From: Pelagadaptatus aseana
Lineage (GTDB): Bacteria; Pseudomonadota; Gammaproteobacteria; Pseudomonadales; Cellvibrionaceae
Assembly: GCA_040365065.1 (NCBI GenBank)
Contig: BAABNI010000011.1
Span: 74,817-138,816, forward strand
DNA: 64,000 bases
Reading direction: 5' to 3'
The notes under the pieces were generated by a model that worked only from the letters and a program-made list of their open reading frames with translations, did not search any database and was not told where the DNA came from. Below, one piece after another: positions 37,014 to 45,732 of the stretch; within the stretch, counting starts at the first letter, position 1; the number at the start of each line of letters is the position of its first letter. The position numbers and the translations under genes are program-made.

Positions 37014-37100
37014 CCGGTTATTTCTATCCCACATTATTTCTAGCCCAAGCGCCGCAATAATTTTCTATACTTATGTGCAATACACCAATTGCGGCCATTC

Positions 37101-39578
37101 ATGACCACCTCAACACTCATCAACAACCTGCCGGGCATGGCGTACCTCTGCCTTAACGACCCGGACTGGACCATGATCGAAGTCAGTTCCGGCGCCCTGA
37201 GCCTGACCGGCTACCCCAAGGAATCCCTCGAGCACAACCGCGATCTGACCTATGCCAGCCTGATACACCCGGACGACCAAAAACGCGTTTGGGAAGAAGT
37301 TCAGCAAGGTCTGGCACAAAAAGGCAGCTACGACCTCGAATACCGAATCATTGATCGCTCCGGCGCAGTGAAGAACGTCTGGGAACACGGAGAAGGCATT
37401 TTCGAGAAAGGAGAAATGCTTCAGTTGGTAGGCTTTATCAGTGACCAGACGCCAACCTATCTTCGCGACAAGTACATTCGTCGAACCCAGGATTCCATTG
37501 TCTCTTTATCCAGCAGCACAACGCTGATCGAGGGTAAATTTGAAGCTTTTGCCCGGGAAGTCACTTATAACGCAGCTCAGGTTCTCAAGGTTGATCGAGC
37601 CAGCGTCTGGCTGATCAATAAGGAAGAAAATCAGTTGCAACAGATTTGCCTGTACGATCGCAGCAACGACTCCTACAGTGTTGAAGACCCAATCGACATC
37701 GACACCATACCCAATTACTTTACAGCGATCATGAGCGGACGGGCACTGGATGTAGCCAAAGTTGCCTCCGACCCCAGAACCAATGAATGCACCGGGGATT
37801 ATTTGCCCGAGCACCACATCAAATCGCTGCTGGATGCCAGCATCAAACAGTCGGGACAAATTGTCGGCATCATCAGCACCGAACAATGCCAGTTTATTCG
37901 TCAGTGGCAACCGGAAGAGATTTCCTATGTCGGCGAACTCAGCGATCAACTGGCACAGGCTCTGTCTCGCCGGGAATTACTGGCTCACGAACAGCAGCGC
38001 CAGGAAAATGAAAACATCAGAATGGCGCTCAAGCAGAGCGAAGAATTATTCGAACTGTCACCCGACGCCTTGCTGCAGATTGATGAATCGGGGCAGATTA
38101 TCCGCGTTAACCAAAAAGCCTGCGAGCTGTTCGGTTACGATAAACAAGCGCTCATCCAACAAAGCATCGACCAGTTAGTACCCGAGGCCATTCGCCATAA
38201 CCACGCCAGTTATCGCCAGCAATATCTGGCCGGCACCCGACAAAAGTTAATGGATGAAGAACGCCCCGACCTGATGGCCAGACACAGCAGCGGCACTCTG
38301 ATTCCCGTTGAAATCAATCTGGCCTCGATTAAATCTGGCGACCGGACTTTTCCCATAGCCTCGGTAAGGGATGTTACAGAGCGTAAAAAGCTGGAACGTT
38401 CCCTGCGCAAAGCCAAGGAAGAAGCCGAAAAGGCCTCCCGCAAAAAATCGGAATTTCTCGCCAACATGAGTCACGAAATTCGCACGCCGATGAATGCCGT
38501 ACTGGGCATGGCATCGCTGCTGAAAGACTCCAAGCTCTCCGCTCAGGACAGCCAGTATCTGGATATCCTGAGTAGCTCTGGCGAGACCCTGCTGTCTGTT
38601 ATTAACGACATTCTGGATTACGCCAAAGTATCCGAAGGCAAAGTGGTACTCGACCCCTCGCCATTCAACATCCGTGAATTTGTCAACAATATCACGACGC
38701 CCTATCGGATTGAGCATCAGGGACACATCACGATTACGGACACTATAGATGCAGACATTCCCGAGCAACTGATCGGCGACAGCGCCCGACTCAATCAGAT
38801 CATCAACAACCTGCTCAGTAATGCCTGCAAATTTACCCAGGAAGGCGAAGTCAATCTGAATGTCGTCATAACCGCCAAAACGGAATCGCGACTGGTTGTT
38901 GCTTTTAATGTGTGTGATACCGGCATCGGCATTCCCGCAGACAAAATCGAGAAAATCTTTGCCCAATTTGAACAGGCGGACACATCGACCACCCGCCTCT
39001 ATGGCGGCACCGGTTTGGGACTGGCCATCAGCCGCAAGCTGGCCAATATCTTCGGGGGTGACATCACCGTCTCCAGCACTCCCGGCAAAGGCTCCTGCTT
39101 TACTGCCACCATCCCGCTGGCAAGCGTCACGACTGACACACAACCCAAAAGCCTGACACCACCTTCAGAGCTGTCTGATCTGGCGGGCATGCAGGTGATG
39201 CTGGTTGAAGACAACAGCGTTAATATCAAAGTCGCCAGCGCCCTGCTGAATCGTCTGGGCGTAAGCTGCGATGTTGCCCACAATGGTTTACAGGCGGTAG
39301 AGCTGTACAGACGGTCGGGAGAAAAATATCAGGCCATCCTGATGGACTGCGACATGCCCATCATGGACGGTTTCGAAGCCACCCGCATGATTCGCGACAT
39401 TGAACGTGAAGAACAACGCCCCCACAGCAATATCTGTGCATTAACGGCACACGCCCTGTCGGAGCTGGTGGAGCAGTGTTTTATTGCCGGCATGGACGAC
39501 CATCTGGCCAAACCCATCAACCCGGAAGAGTTACAAAGCAAGCTACTCAGCTACAAGCACTCTGTGCCAGAGTCCTAG
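37101..39578 (+). CDS. Hybrid sensor histidine kinase (PAS-GAF-PAS-HisKA-HATPase-REC)
   Basis: About 825 residues from the ATG at 37101 (a TTG at 37089 is in frame). Order: PAS/PAC about 5-125, GAF about 150-300, a coiled stretch, PAS about 320-435, HisKA with FLANMSHEIRTPMNAVLG (phospho-acceptor His), HATPase with NLLSNACKFT, DTGIGIP and GGTGLGLAIS, and a C-terminal receiver (VMLVEDNSVNIKVA, acceptor Asp in LMDCDMPIMDG). No membrane helices, so it senses in the cytoplasm. No output domain or cognate regulator gene is adjacent. Its stop overlaps the stop of the convergent double-HxlR gene. Confidence 0.93.
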   Translation: MTTSTLINNLPGMAYLCLNDPDWTMIEVSSGALSLTGYPKESLEHNRDLTYASLIHPDDQKRVWEEVQQGLAQKGSYDLEYRIIDRSGAVKNVWEHGEGIFEKGEMLQLVGFISDQTPTYLRDKYIRRTQDSIVSLSSSTTLIEGKFEAFAREVTYNAAQVLKVDRASVWLINKEENQLQQICLYDRSNDSYSVEDPIDIDTIPNYFTAIMSGRALDVAKVASDPRTNECTGDYLPEHHIKSLLDASIKQSGQIVGIISTEQCQFIRQWQPEEISYVGELSDQLAQALSRRELLAHEQQRQENENIRMALKQSEELFELSPDALLQIDESGQIIRVNQKACELFGYDKQALIQQSIDQLVPEAIRHNHASYRQQYLAGTRQKLMDEERPDLMARHSSGTLIPVEINLASIKSGDRTFPIASVRDVTERKKLERSLRKAKEEAEKASRKKSEFLANMSHEIRTPMNAVLGMASLLKDSKLSAQDSQYLDILSSSGETLLSVINDILDYAKVSEGKVVLDPSPFNIREFVNNITTPYRIEHQGHITITDTIDADIPEQLIGDSARLNQIINNLLSNACKFTQEGEVNLNVVITAKTESRLVVAFNVCDTGIGIPADKIEKIFAQFEQADTSTTRLYGGTGLGLAISRKLANIFGGDITVSSTPGKGSCFTATIPLASVTTDTQPKSLTPPSELSDLAGMQVMLVEDNSVNIKVASALLNRLGVSCDVAHNGLQAVELYRRSGEKYQAILMDCDMPIMDGFEATRMIRDIEREEQRPHSNICALTAHALSELVEQCFIAGMDDHLAKPINPEELQSKLLSYKHSVPES

Positions 39579-40498
39579 CTGAAGCGCACCTCATCGGCAC
39601 CGGGCACTTCACCACAGCCCTGACAAATCACATCGGTCTGTAACTCGTGCCCACAGTTGCGATGCACCAGAGTAAAAGGATGAGAAACCGGCGGCAGCCA
39701 CTCCTGAACCCATTGACGCAACGCCATCGTCTGCGGATAAAGCGCCTTGCCTTTTGTCGTCAGGTGATACTCAAACCGCGGCGGATTGGTTTGGTACTCT
39801 TCACGCTTGAGGATGTCGGCGTCCACCAGCATCTTTAAGCGATCGGCGAGAATATTGGTGGCCACACCCAGCTGCTGGCGAAAATCATCATAGCGACTCA
39901 GGCCAACAAACGCCGCGGCCATCAGCAACAGTGTCCAGCGATCGCCAATGATGTCCGTGACATGCCCCAGCAGCTGACTGTTGTTACCGCTATTGCGCGA
40001 GCGCCGCTGACTGCCAAACTCACTGATATTTTTGGGTGCGGATTTAATTTCCTCTTCCCGGACCACCCGCTCGACATCATCAAAGTGCAACGGCTCACGA
40101 CAGTGACGACAAACCGCCACCGGGTAAAGAGCATGTTCATCGGGATGAAAATGGGTCAGGCGAGACGGTATGTTGGCCGACAGTTGATCCGCCCATTCGG
40201 TCTCCCACTGCCAGATCAAAAGCGCCCAGGGGTAAAGAGCCCGGCCCTTATCCGTCAGCCGGTATTCGTATCGAACCGGTGCCGTCTGATAAGGATTTTT
40301 GTAGAGGATGCCATTGTGAACCAGAGTCTCTAATCGTTTCGACAGAGTCCCTCTGGAAGCTCCGGTGCGGGTGCGAAATTCTTCAAAGCGATGTTGCCCC
40401 AAAAAAACTTCACGAAGAATCAGAATGGCCCAGCGATCACCGAGAATATTTAATCCCCGCGCTACTGGATTGGACAATAAAAGTTGAGCTGCTTGCAT
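39575..40498 (-). CDS. Double HxlR regulator (two HxlR domains in one chain)
   Basis: A 307-residue protein made of two HxlR-type winged-helix domains in tandem: residues about 10-110 (GLNILGDRWAILILREVFLG, RFEEFRTRTGASRGTLSKRL) and about 175-275 (VTDIIGDRWTLLLMAAAFVG, RYDDFRQQLGVATNILADRL). Each domain is followed by a Cys pair (CRHC; CGH...CQGC), suggesting metal- or redox-binding knuckles. HxlR proteins are normally about 110-150-residue dimers, so this looks like a covalent dimer with diverged halves. It is divergent from the PaaN-like gene and probably regulates it. Confidence 0.9.
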   Translation of the reverse strand: MQAAQLLLSNPVARGLNILGDRWAILILREVFLGQHRFEEFRTRTGASRGTLSKRLETLVHNGILYKNPYQTAPVRYEYRLTDKGRALYPWALLIWQWETEWADQLSANIPSRLTHFHPDEHALYPVAVCRHCREPLHFDDVERVVREEEIKSAPKNISEFGSQRRSRNSGNNSQLLGHVTDIIGDRWTLLLMAAAFVGLSRYDDFRQQLGVATNILADRLKMLVDADILKREEYQTNPPRFEYHLTTKGKALYPQTMALRQWVQEWLPPVSHPFTLVHRNCGHELQTDVICQGCGEVPGADEVRFS

Positions 40499-40575
40499 GG
40501 GGCATGATGCTACTGGAAAACCGCAAAAGGTAAAACCCTAGAGACATAACAGCCTTGCCAATCGATCGACACAAC

Positions 40576-40591
40576 TGTTAGTCTAATAACA
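40576..40591. promoter_or_regulatory. Possible HxlR operator in the divergent gap
   Basis: TGTTA-GTCTAA-TAACA, an inverted repeat 33 bases before the PaaN-like ATG, in the 125-base gap shared with the double HxlR gene. Confidence 0.3.
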
Positions 40592-40623
40592 CAAGTTACA
40601 TGGGATTTTATCAGAGAAACACT

Positions 40624-42300
40624 ATGAGCAACTGGTTCGAAAAACACCAAGCCACCTTCAGCAAAGCACTGGATGCCTGTGACAAACGCTACTCCTGGAC
40701 CGCCTACACCGAGAGCCCCAGCAGCAAGATCCACGGCAAGGAAATTCCCGCCGCCGGCAAAGCCCGATTTGAAGCCATGCTCAATCAAGACTACCCGCTG
40801 CAGCAACCGGGTGAAGTAGGCCGCACCGGTGCCGAGACATCCCCTTACACCCAGCAACCTTTGGGTATCACCTACCCCAAGGTGGCAACCGACATTCTGT
40901 TTGAGCACATAAAAACCGCCATGCCCGCCTGGCGTGACGCCGGCACGGAAACCCGCATTGGCATCTGTCTGGAAATGCTCGATCGCTGCAGCCAGCAGTT
41001 GTTTGAAAACGCCCACGCCACCATGCACACCGCCGGGCAAAGCTACATCATGGCCTTTGCCGGCAGCGGCGCCAACGCTCTGGATCGCGGTCTGGAAGCT
41101 CTGGTCTACGCCTACAAGGCCATGCAAGATGTGCCTGACAGTGCCGACTGGGAGAGAACCTTCGGCGCCGACGGTGCCGCCAAATTACAGAAGCGCTACA
41201 AACTGATGCCGCGGGGCGTCAGCGTCAACATCTGTTGCGCCACCTTTCCATTGTGGAATGGCTACCCGGCCATGTGCGCCAGTCTGGCCACCGGCAACCC
41301 GGTGGTATTCAAACCCCACCCCAGTGCCATTTTGCCGGTCGCTCTGGTGGTCAGCGTTTGCCGCGAGGTACTTGCTGAGGCCGGCTTTGATCCCAATCTG
41401 GTGACCATGGTGGCCGATACCCGCGAAGAACCTGCCACCATGGCGCTGCTGGAGCACCCGGATACCGCCATCATTGATTTTACCGGCAGCCCAACCTTCG
41501 GCAACTGGATCGAGAACAACTGCCGCAACGCTTTGGTGTACACCGAGACCGCCGGCTGCAACTCTGTGGTGATTGAATCCACCGACAATTTTGCCGGCAT
41601 GTGCAAGGCCATCGCTCACTCCCTGTGTCAGGCCTCGGCACAGATGTGCACCAGCGTGCAGAACATCCACATTCCTGCCGAGGGCATTATCGCCGACGGC
41701 AAACACATCAGTTTTGATGATGTGGCTAAGGGGCTGGTCAACGCCGTGGAAAATCATCTGGCCGATCCTAAAAATGCCGCTTTCCTCTGTGGCACCCTGG
41801 TCAGTAATGACATTTACCAGAGCATCGAAAGGTTGCGCAGTGAAGGGCACGAGCGGGGTAAAATTTTGCGCGACTCGGGCCCCTACGACAATCCGGGATT
41901 CCCCAATGCCCGCACCGCCACACCACTGATGATTGCAGTGACTCAATCCGAAAGCGATTTATATCGCGAAGAATTGTTCGGGCCCATTTCATTCCTGATC
42001 AAGGGCGACTCGGCAGAAAACTGTCTGGACGCAGCCATCCGCGATGCACGTGAACGTGGCGCCATCACTTCACACGTTTATTCTGTCGATCAGGATTTTC
42101 TGGAGACCGCGCAGGATGCCTACAACAACGCCGGCGCCTCGGTAGCCTGCAATCTGATCGGCATGCCGATTAATTTTGCCGCCGCCTACAGCGACTACCA
42201 CGTCACTGGCCTGAATCCGGCCGGCAACGCCTGTCTGACAGACCTGGCGTTTGTAGCCAGCCGCTTTCGTATCGTGCAACGTAAAATCATGGTGAATTGA
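40624..42300 (+). CDS. paaN: PaaN-like aldehyde dehydrogenase
   Basis: A 558-residue ALDH-superfamily protein closest in pattern to PaaN: long N-terminal part (YPLQQPGEVGRTGAETSPYT), PRGVSVNICCATFPLWNGYPA, and catalytic Cys in SAQMCTSVQN. PaaN-type enzymes oxidise the ring-opened aldehyde of phenylacetate degradation, but no paaABCDE epoxidase or paaG/Z is in the window, so this may be a paralog acting on another aldehyde. Start at ATG 40624. Followed within 5 bases by the thiolase frame and then by a ligase. Confidence 0.88.
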   Translation: MSNWFEKHQATFSKALDACDKRYSWTAYTESPSSKIHGKEIPAAGKARFEAMLNQDYPLQQPGEVGRTGAETSPYTQQPLGITYPKVATDILFEHIKTAMPAWRDAGTETRIGICLEMLDRCSQQLFENAHATMHTAGQSYIMAFAGSGANALDRGLEALVYAYKAMQDVPDSADWERTFGADGAAKLQKRYKLMPRGVSVNICCATFPLWNGYPAMCASLATGNPVVFKPHPSAILPVALVVSVCREVLAEAGFDPNLVTMVADTREEPATMALLEHPDTAIIDFTGSPTFGNWIENNCRNALVYTETAGCNSVVIESTDNFAGMCKAIAHSLCQASAQMCTSVQNIHIPAEGIIADGKHISFDDVAKGLVNAVENHLADPKNAAFLCGTLVSNDIYQSIERLRSEGHERGKILRDSGPYDNPGFPNARTATPLMIAVTQSESDLYREELFGPISFLIKGDSAENCLDAAIRDARERGAITSHVYSVDQDFLETAQDAYNNAGASVACNLIGMPINFAAAYSDYHVTGLNPAGNACLTDLAFVASRFRIVQRKIMVN

Positions 42301-42304
42301 TGCG

Positions 42305-43546
42305 ATGAGTAATGTCTATATTCTCGGCATTGGCATGACCGGCCTGGGCAAGCAGACGGACCGCAGCGTATAAGACCTGACTCGTGAAGCCGTCAATCTG
42401 GCCTTGCAGGATGCCGACATGGATCGTTCCCGAATCGACGCCGCTTGGTTTGCCAATACTCGTCAGGGATTACTGGAGGGTCAGAACGGCGTGCGGGGCC
42501 AATGCGTACTCAGGCCTCTTGGATTTGAAACCCTGCCGATCACCAATATTGAAAACGCCTGCGCCTCCGGTTCAACGGCGATATTACAGGCGGTCGCTCA
42601 CATCAAAGCGGGCATGTGCGATACCGCGCTGGTGGTGGGGGCAGAAAAAATGTTTTTCCCGGAAAAGCGCGACGCCATGTTCAACGCGTTTAAAGGCGGC
42701 ACCGACATTTATCGGCTCGACGAATTTCATCAATGGGCACTGAATCAAAGTACGGATTTAATCCCCGAGCAACTGCGTACTATGGACACCGGCCAGCGCA
42801 GTTTTTTTATGGACAGCTATGCGGCGCAGGCCCGGTTGCACATGCAAACCTTTGGCACTACCCAAAGACAGTTTGCCGCTGCCGCGGCCAAGAACCATTG
42901 GCATTCCACTATGAATCCTCTGGCGCAATATCAGACCGACATGAGCGTGGACGAGGTTCTGGCAGGACGACTGATAGCCTGGCCTTTTACCCTTCCCATG
43001 TGCGCACCGATCTCCGACGGCGCAGCCGCCGCGATTGTCTGCTCCGAACAAGCTCTGAAACAATTTGGCAAGCAACGGGCTATCGCCATCCGCGGCATCA
43101 GTCTGGTCAGCGGCAGCCACAGGCAGCCGGATGATTTTGCCAATCACATTGGTCGCAAGGCCGCCGACCGCGCTTACCAGCAAGCCGGCATAGCGCCCGC
43201 AGACATCGATGTGGTCGAGGTACACGACGCCAGCGCCTACGCAGAAATTCAGCAAATCGAAAACCTCAGCCTCTGCCCTATGGGTGAGGGGGGAATATTT
43301 ACCGAGCAGGGGAACACCAAGCTGGGTGGCAAGGTACCGGTCAATCCCTCCGGCGGCTTGGTCTCCAAAGGGCACCCAGTAGCGGCCACCGGCATTATGC
43401 AACTGCACGAACTGGTCGCCCAGTTGCGCGATGAAGCCGGCCCACGACAAGTGCAAAATGCCCGTATTGCCGTCGCCGAAAACGGTGGCGGTTTTTACGA
43501 AACCGAAGAAGCCGCGACCGTGGTAACGGTACTTGAAAAGCCATGA
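42305..43546 (+). pseudogene. SCPx-type thiolase interrupted by an in-frame TAA
   Basis: The natural start is ATG 42305 (5 bases after the PaaN-like stop), giving MSNVYILGIGMTGLGKQTDR, a typical SCPx-thiolase N-terminus. Codon 23 (42371-42373) is TAA, after which the frame continues to 43546 as good family sequence: DLTREAVNLALQDAD, nucleophile ENACASGSTAIL, EVHDASAYAEI, KGHPVAATGI. A substitution changing Glu, Lys or Gln codon to TAA would explain it. Restart at an internal TTG (42404) would drop the first strand. The following ligase gene overlaps its stop by ATGA, so the operon structure is intact. Confidence 0.82.
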
Positions 43547-45072
43547 ACAAAACTGACACCCAACCGCTGCTGTTACCCGCAGAACATCTCTATCGTGGAC
43601 TCGCCCTCAATCCGCAAGCCATTGCCGCAGAAGACCCCCGTGAAAAAATCAGCTATCGGGAACTGGTTTGTCGCAGTGAAGCTCTGGCGATGGCCCTGCA
43701 GGCCCATTTACCCCCGGGCAGCCACATCGGACTTTGCGCCCAAAATCATATCGATCATCTGGTTGCCCACTTGGCTATCGTCATCGGCGGTTTTGTCTGG
43801 GTTCCCATCAATCCGAAAAACGGCGCCCAGCTCAACCAGCAGTTGATCCAAAAAAGTTGTCTGAGTTTGTTGCTGATTGATCGACAAAGTCTGGACAAGG
43901 TAAGCGCAAACGATCTTGAACAATGGTTACTGGATGATGGCTCGAGCGACGATTGCCGACACCGGATGGCAGCCTTTCGCGATGCCGCGTTTACGCCAGT
44001 GATTCCCGATGGCTCGGCGACAATGTGCATAAAATTTACCGGGGGCACCTCCGGCGAGCCCAAGGGCGTCGTGCAAACCCACAACAATGTCGCCGCCGTG
44101 ATTGCCAATATGCAGGCCATATTTGAATTTGATCACGAGGATGCCAATCTGGCGGTGGCGCCACTGACCCACGGTGGCTCCCATTATATTTTCCCGATAC
44201 TGGGCACCGGCGGGCGGCATCTGTTGCTGCCCTCGCCCGACCCGGAGCAAATTCAGAAGGCTTTTACAGACGACGGCGCCAGCGTCAGCTTTATGCCACC
44301 CACATTGATTTATAAGCTGCTGGACCAGCCGGGAATCACGGCACAGGATTTTCCGAAACTGCGCCACCTGACCTACAGTGCCGCCCCCATGCCGCCGGAA
44401 AAAATCCATCAGGTCATTGAAACCATTGGCCCCCGCTTGTCCACCGTTTACGGCCAAACCGAAGCCCCCATGACCATCACCGCCATGAACGCTGCCGACA
44501 TGCAAAATAAGCAACTGCAAAGCTCTGTGGGTAAAGCCTGCCGATTGAGTGACGTTGCCATATTGGATAATCAGGGCAACTTCGTTAAAACCGGTGAAAC
44601 CGGCGAGGTGGCAACATGCGGACAAATTGTGATGCCCGGCTATTTTGAAGAACCGGATAAAACCCGAGAGACATTTTCGAACGACTGGTTACTGACCGGT
44701 GATCTGGGCTATCTTGATAGCAACGGCTATCTGTTTTTGCAGGGGCGCAGCAAAGAGCTGATCATATCCGGCGGTTTTAATGTCTACCCGGCCGAAGTCG
44801 AAAATGCATTAATGCAGTTGCCTGAAATAAAGGAATGCAGCGTGTTCGGAGTAGAAGATGCCTATTGGGGTGAACGCGTGGAAGCGGCGGTGTGTTTAAC
44901 CGATCAAAATCTGATAGAAAGTGACGTAATTCGAACCCAATTAAAAGCTGTATTGGGCGATGTAAAAACGCCGAAGAAGATATATTTTTTAGATGCATTG
45001 CCGCGCAACCCTGTGGGCAAAGTGGTACGCCGGGAAGTTAAAGCGCTTTGTTGTGAAGAAAAGAATTTCTGA
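43543..45072 (+). CDS. AMP-binding acyl-CoA ligase
   Basis: A 509-residue ANL-superfamily ligase: KFTGGTSGEPKGVVQTH (P-loop), YGQTEAPM, GRSKELIISGGFNVYPAE, and the C-terminal Lys in LPRNPVGKVVRRE. Resembles long-chain/aromatic acid CoA ligases. It overlaps the preceding thiolase frame by ATGA. With PaaN-like ALDH > thiolase > ligase it forms a plus-strand operon for oxidising an aldehyde to an acid, activating it and cleaving the product; the substrate is unknown. Confidence 0.92.
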   Translation: MNKTDTQPLLLPAEHLYRGLALNPQAIAAEDPREKISYRELVCRSEALAMALQAHLPPGSHIGLCAQNHIDHLVAHLAIVIGGFVWVPINPKNGAQLNQQLIQKSCLSLLLIDRQSLDKVSANDLEQWLLDDGSSDDCRHRMAAFRDAAFTPVIPDGSATMCIKFTGGTSGEPKGVVQTHNNVAAVIANMQAIFEFDHEDANLAVAPLTHGGSHYIFPILGTGGRHLLLPSPDPEQIQKAFTDDGASVSFMPPTLIYKLLDQPGITAQDFPKLRHLTYSAAPMPPEKIHQVIETIGPRLSTVYGQTEAPMTITAMNAADMQNKQLQSSVGKACRLSDVAILDNQGNFVKTGETGEVATCGQIVMPGYFEEPDKTRETFSNDWLLTGDLGYLDSNGYLFLQGRSKELIISGGFNVYPAEVENALMQLPEIKECSVFGVEDAYWGERVEAAVCLTDQNLIESDVIRTQLKAVLGDVKTPKKIYFLDALPRNPVGKVVRREVKALCCEEKNF

Positions 45073-45085
45073 ATACGGGCGGCTA

Positions 45086-45179
45086 CTGGGTTTGCCTTTC
45101 TGAGACACGCCGTCAATACATCCCTGTAGACTCGATTGCCACATCCGTGTGGCAAACGGTCTCAGAAAGGCAAACCCAG
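45086..45179. repeat. CTTTCTGAGAC palindromic element, copy 2
   Basis: A 94-base element with perfect 21-base arms (45086-45106, 45159-45179; CTGGGTTTGCCTTTCTGAGAC) and an inner hairpin TTGCCACA-TCCG-TGTGGCAA (45136-45155). It is the reverse complement of the 18185-18278 copy in its core. It lies in the 160-base gap between the ligase and thioesterase genes. Confidence 0.85.
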
Positions 45180-45234
45180 CATCCACCCTCACACCATGCC
45201 ACACGTAGATACAGATAATATTAATGAGATCAAA

Positions 45235-45675
45235 ATGACGAACTGGACCAACGAAAAACATTTAACCGGTATGGAGCGACTGAAAAAGTTTGAAGCGCAG
45301 GAAAACCGTTCCGGTATGGCAGAGAATCTCGGTTACACCATTGAGCATATTGAAGAGGGCCGGGTGATTTACCACTACACCCCCAAGGATCGCCATCAAA
45401 ATCTGATCGGCTCTCTCCACGGCGGCATCCTCGCCTCCTTGATTGATACCGCCATGGGCGCAGCAGTAATGACCAAACTCGGCGCCAGTGAGTTTCATAC
45501 CATGACGGATCTGACCGTAAAATTTATTGGCGCAGTGCGCGACGACAACGAACAGTTGATTATAGAAGCCAGTGTCGATCATGCCGGCAAGAGAATGTTT
45601 GCGACGGAAGGCACCATCAAAAACAAAGACGGCAAAATAATTGCCCGCTCGGTGGCCAGTGCGATTCGGCTGTAA
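45235..45675 (+). CDS. PaaI-type hot-dog thioesterase
   Basis: A 146-residue acyl-CoA thioesterase of the PaaI/YbdB type: HGGILASLIDTAMGAAVMT (catalytic region), TMTDLTVKFIGAV, and a C-terminal RSVASAIRL. PaaI-like enzymes clear dead-end CoA thioesters of aromatic degradation. The start at 45235 is chosen because upstream in-frame ATGs fall in or beside the repeat element. Confidence 0.88.
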   Translation: MTNWTNEKHLTGMERLKKFEAQENRSGMAENLGYTIEHIEEGRVIYHYTPKDRHQNLIGSLHGGILASLIDTAMGAAVMTKLGASEFHTMTDLTVKFIGAVRDDNEQLIIEASVDHAGKRMFATEGTIKNKDGKIIARSVASAIRL

Positions 45676-45686
45676 ATTGCAGGCAT

Positions 45687-45715
45687 AAAAAAGCCCCGGT
45701 AAACGGGGCTTTTTA
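45687..45715. terminator. Bidirectional terminator
   Basis: AAAAAAGCCCCG-GTAAA-CGGGGCTTTTT, usable in both directions. It closes the plus-strand thioesterase transcript and the minus-strand exporter/cargo transcript ending at 45733. Confidence 0.9.
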
Positions 45716-45732
45716 CAGTATCGACAGATACT

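Noticed and set aside
38247..39143. Minus-strand open frame of 298 codons within the hybrid kinase gene
   Set aside because: Antisense of the HisKA/HATPase region with no own motifs.
40624..45675. Phenylacetate (paa) degradation operon
   Set aside because: Only PaaN-like and PaaI-like genes are present; paaABCDE, paaF/G/H/J/K/Z are not seen, so the pathway is not claimed.
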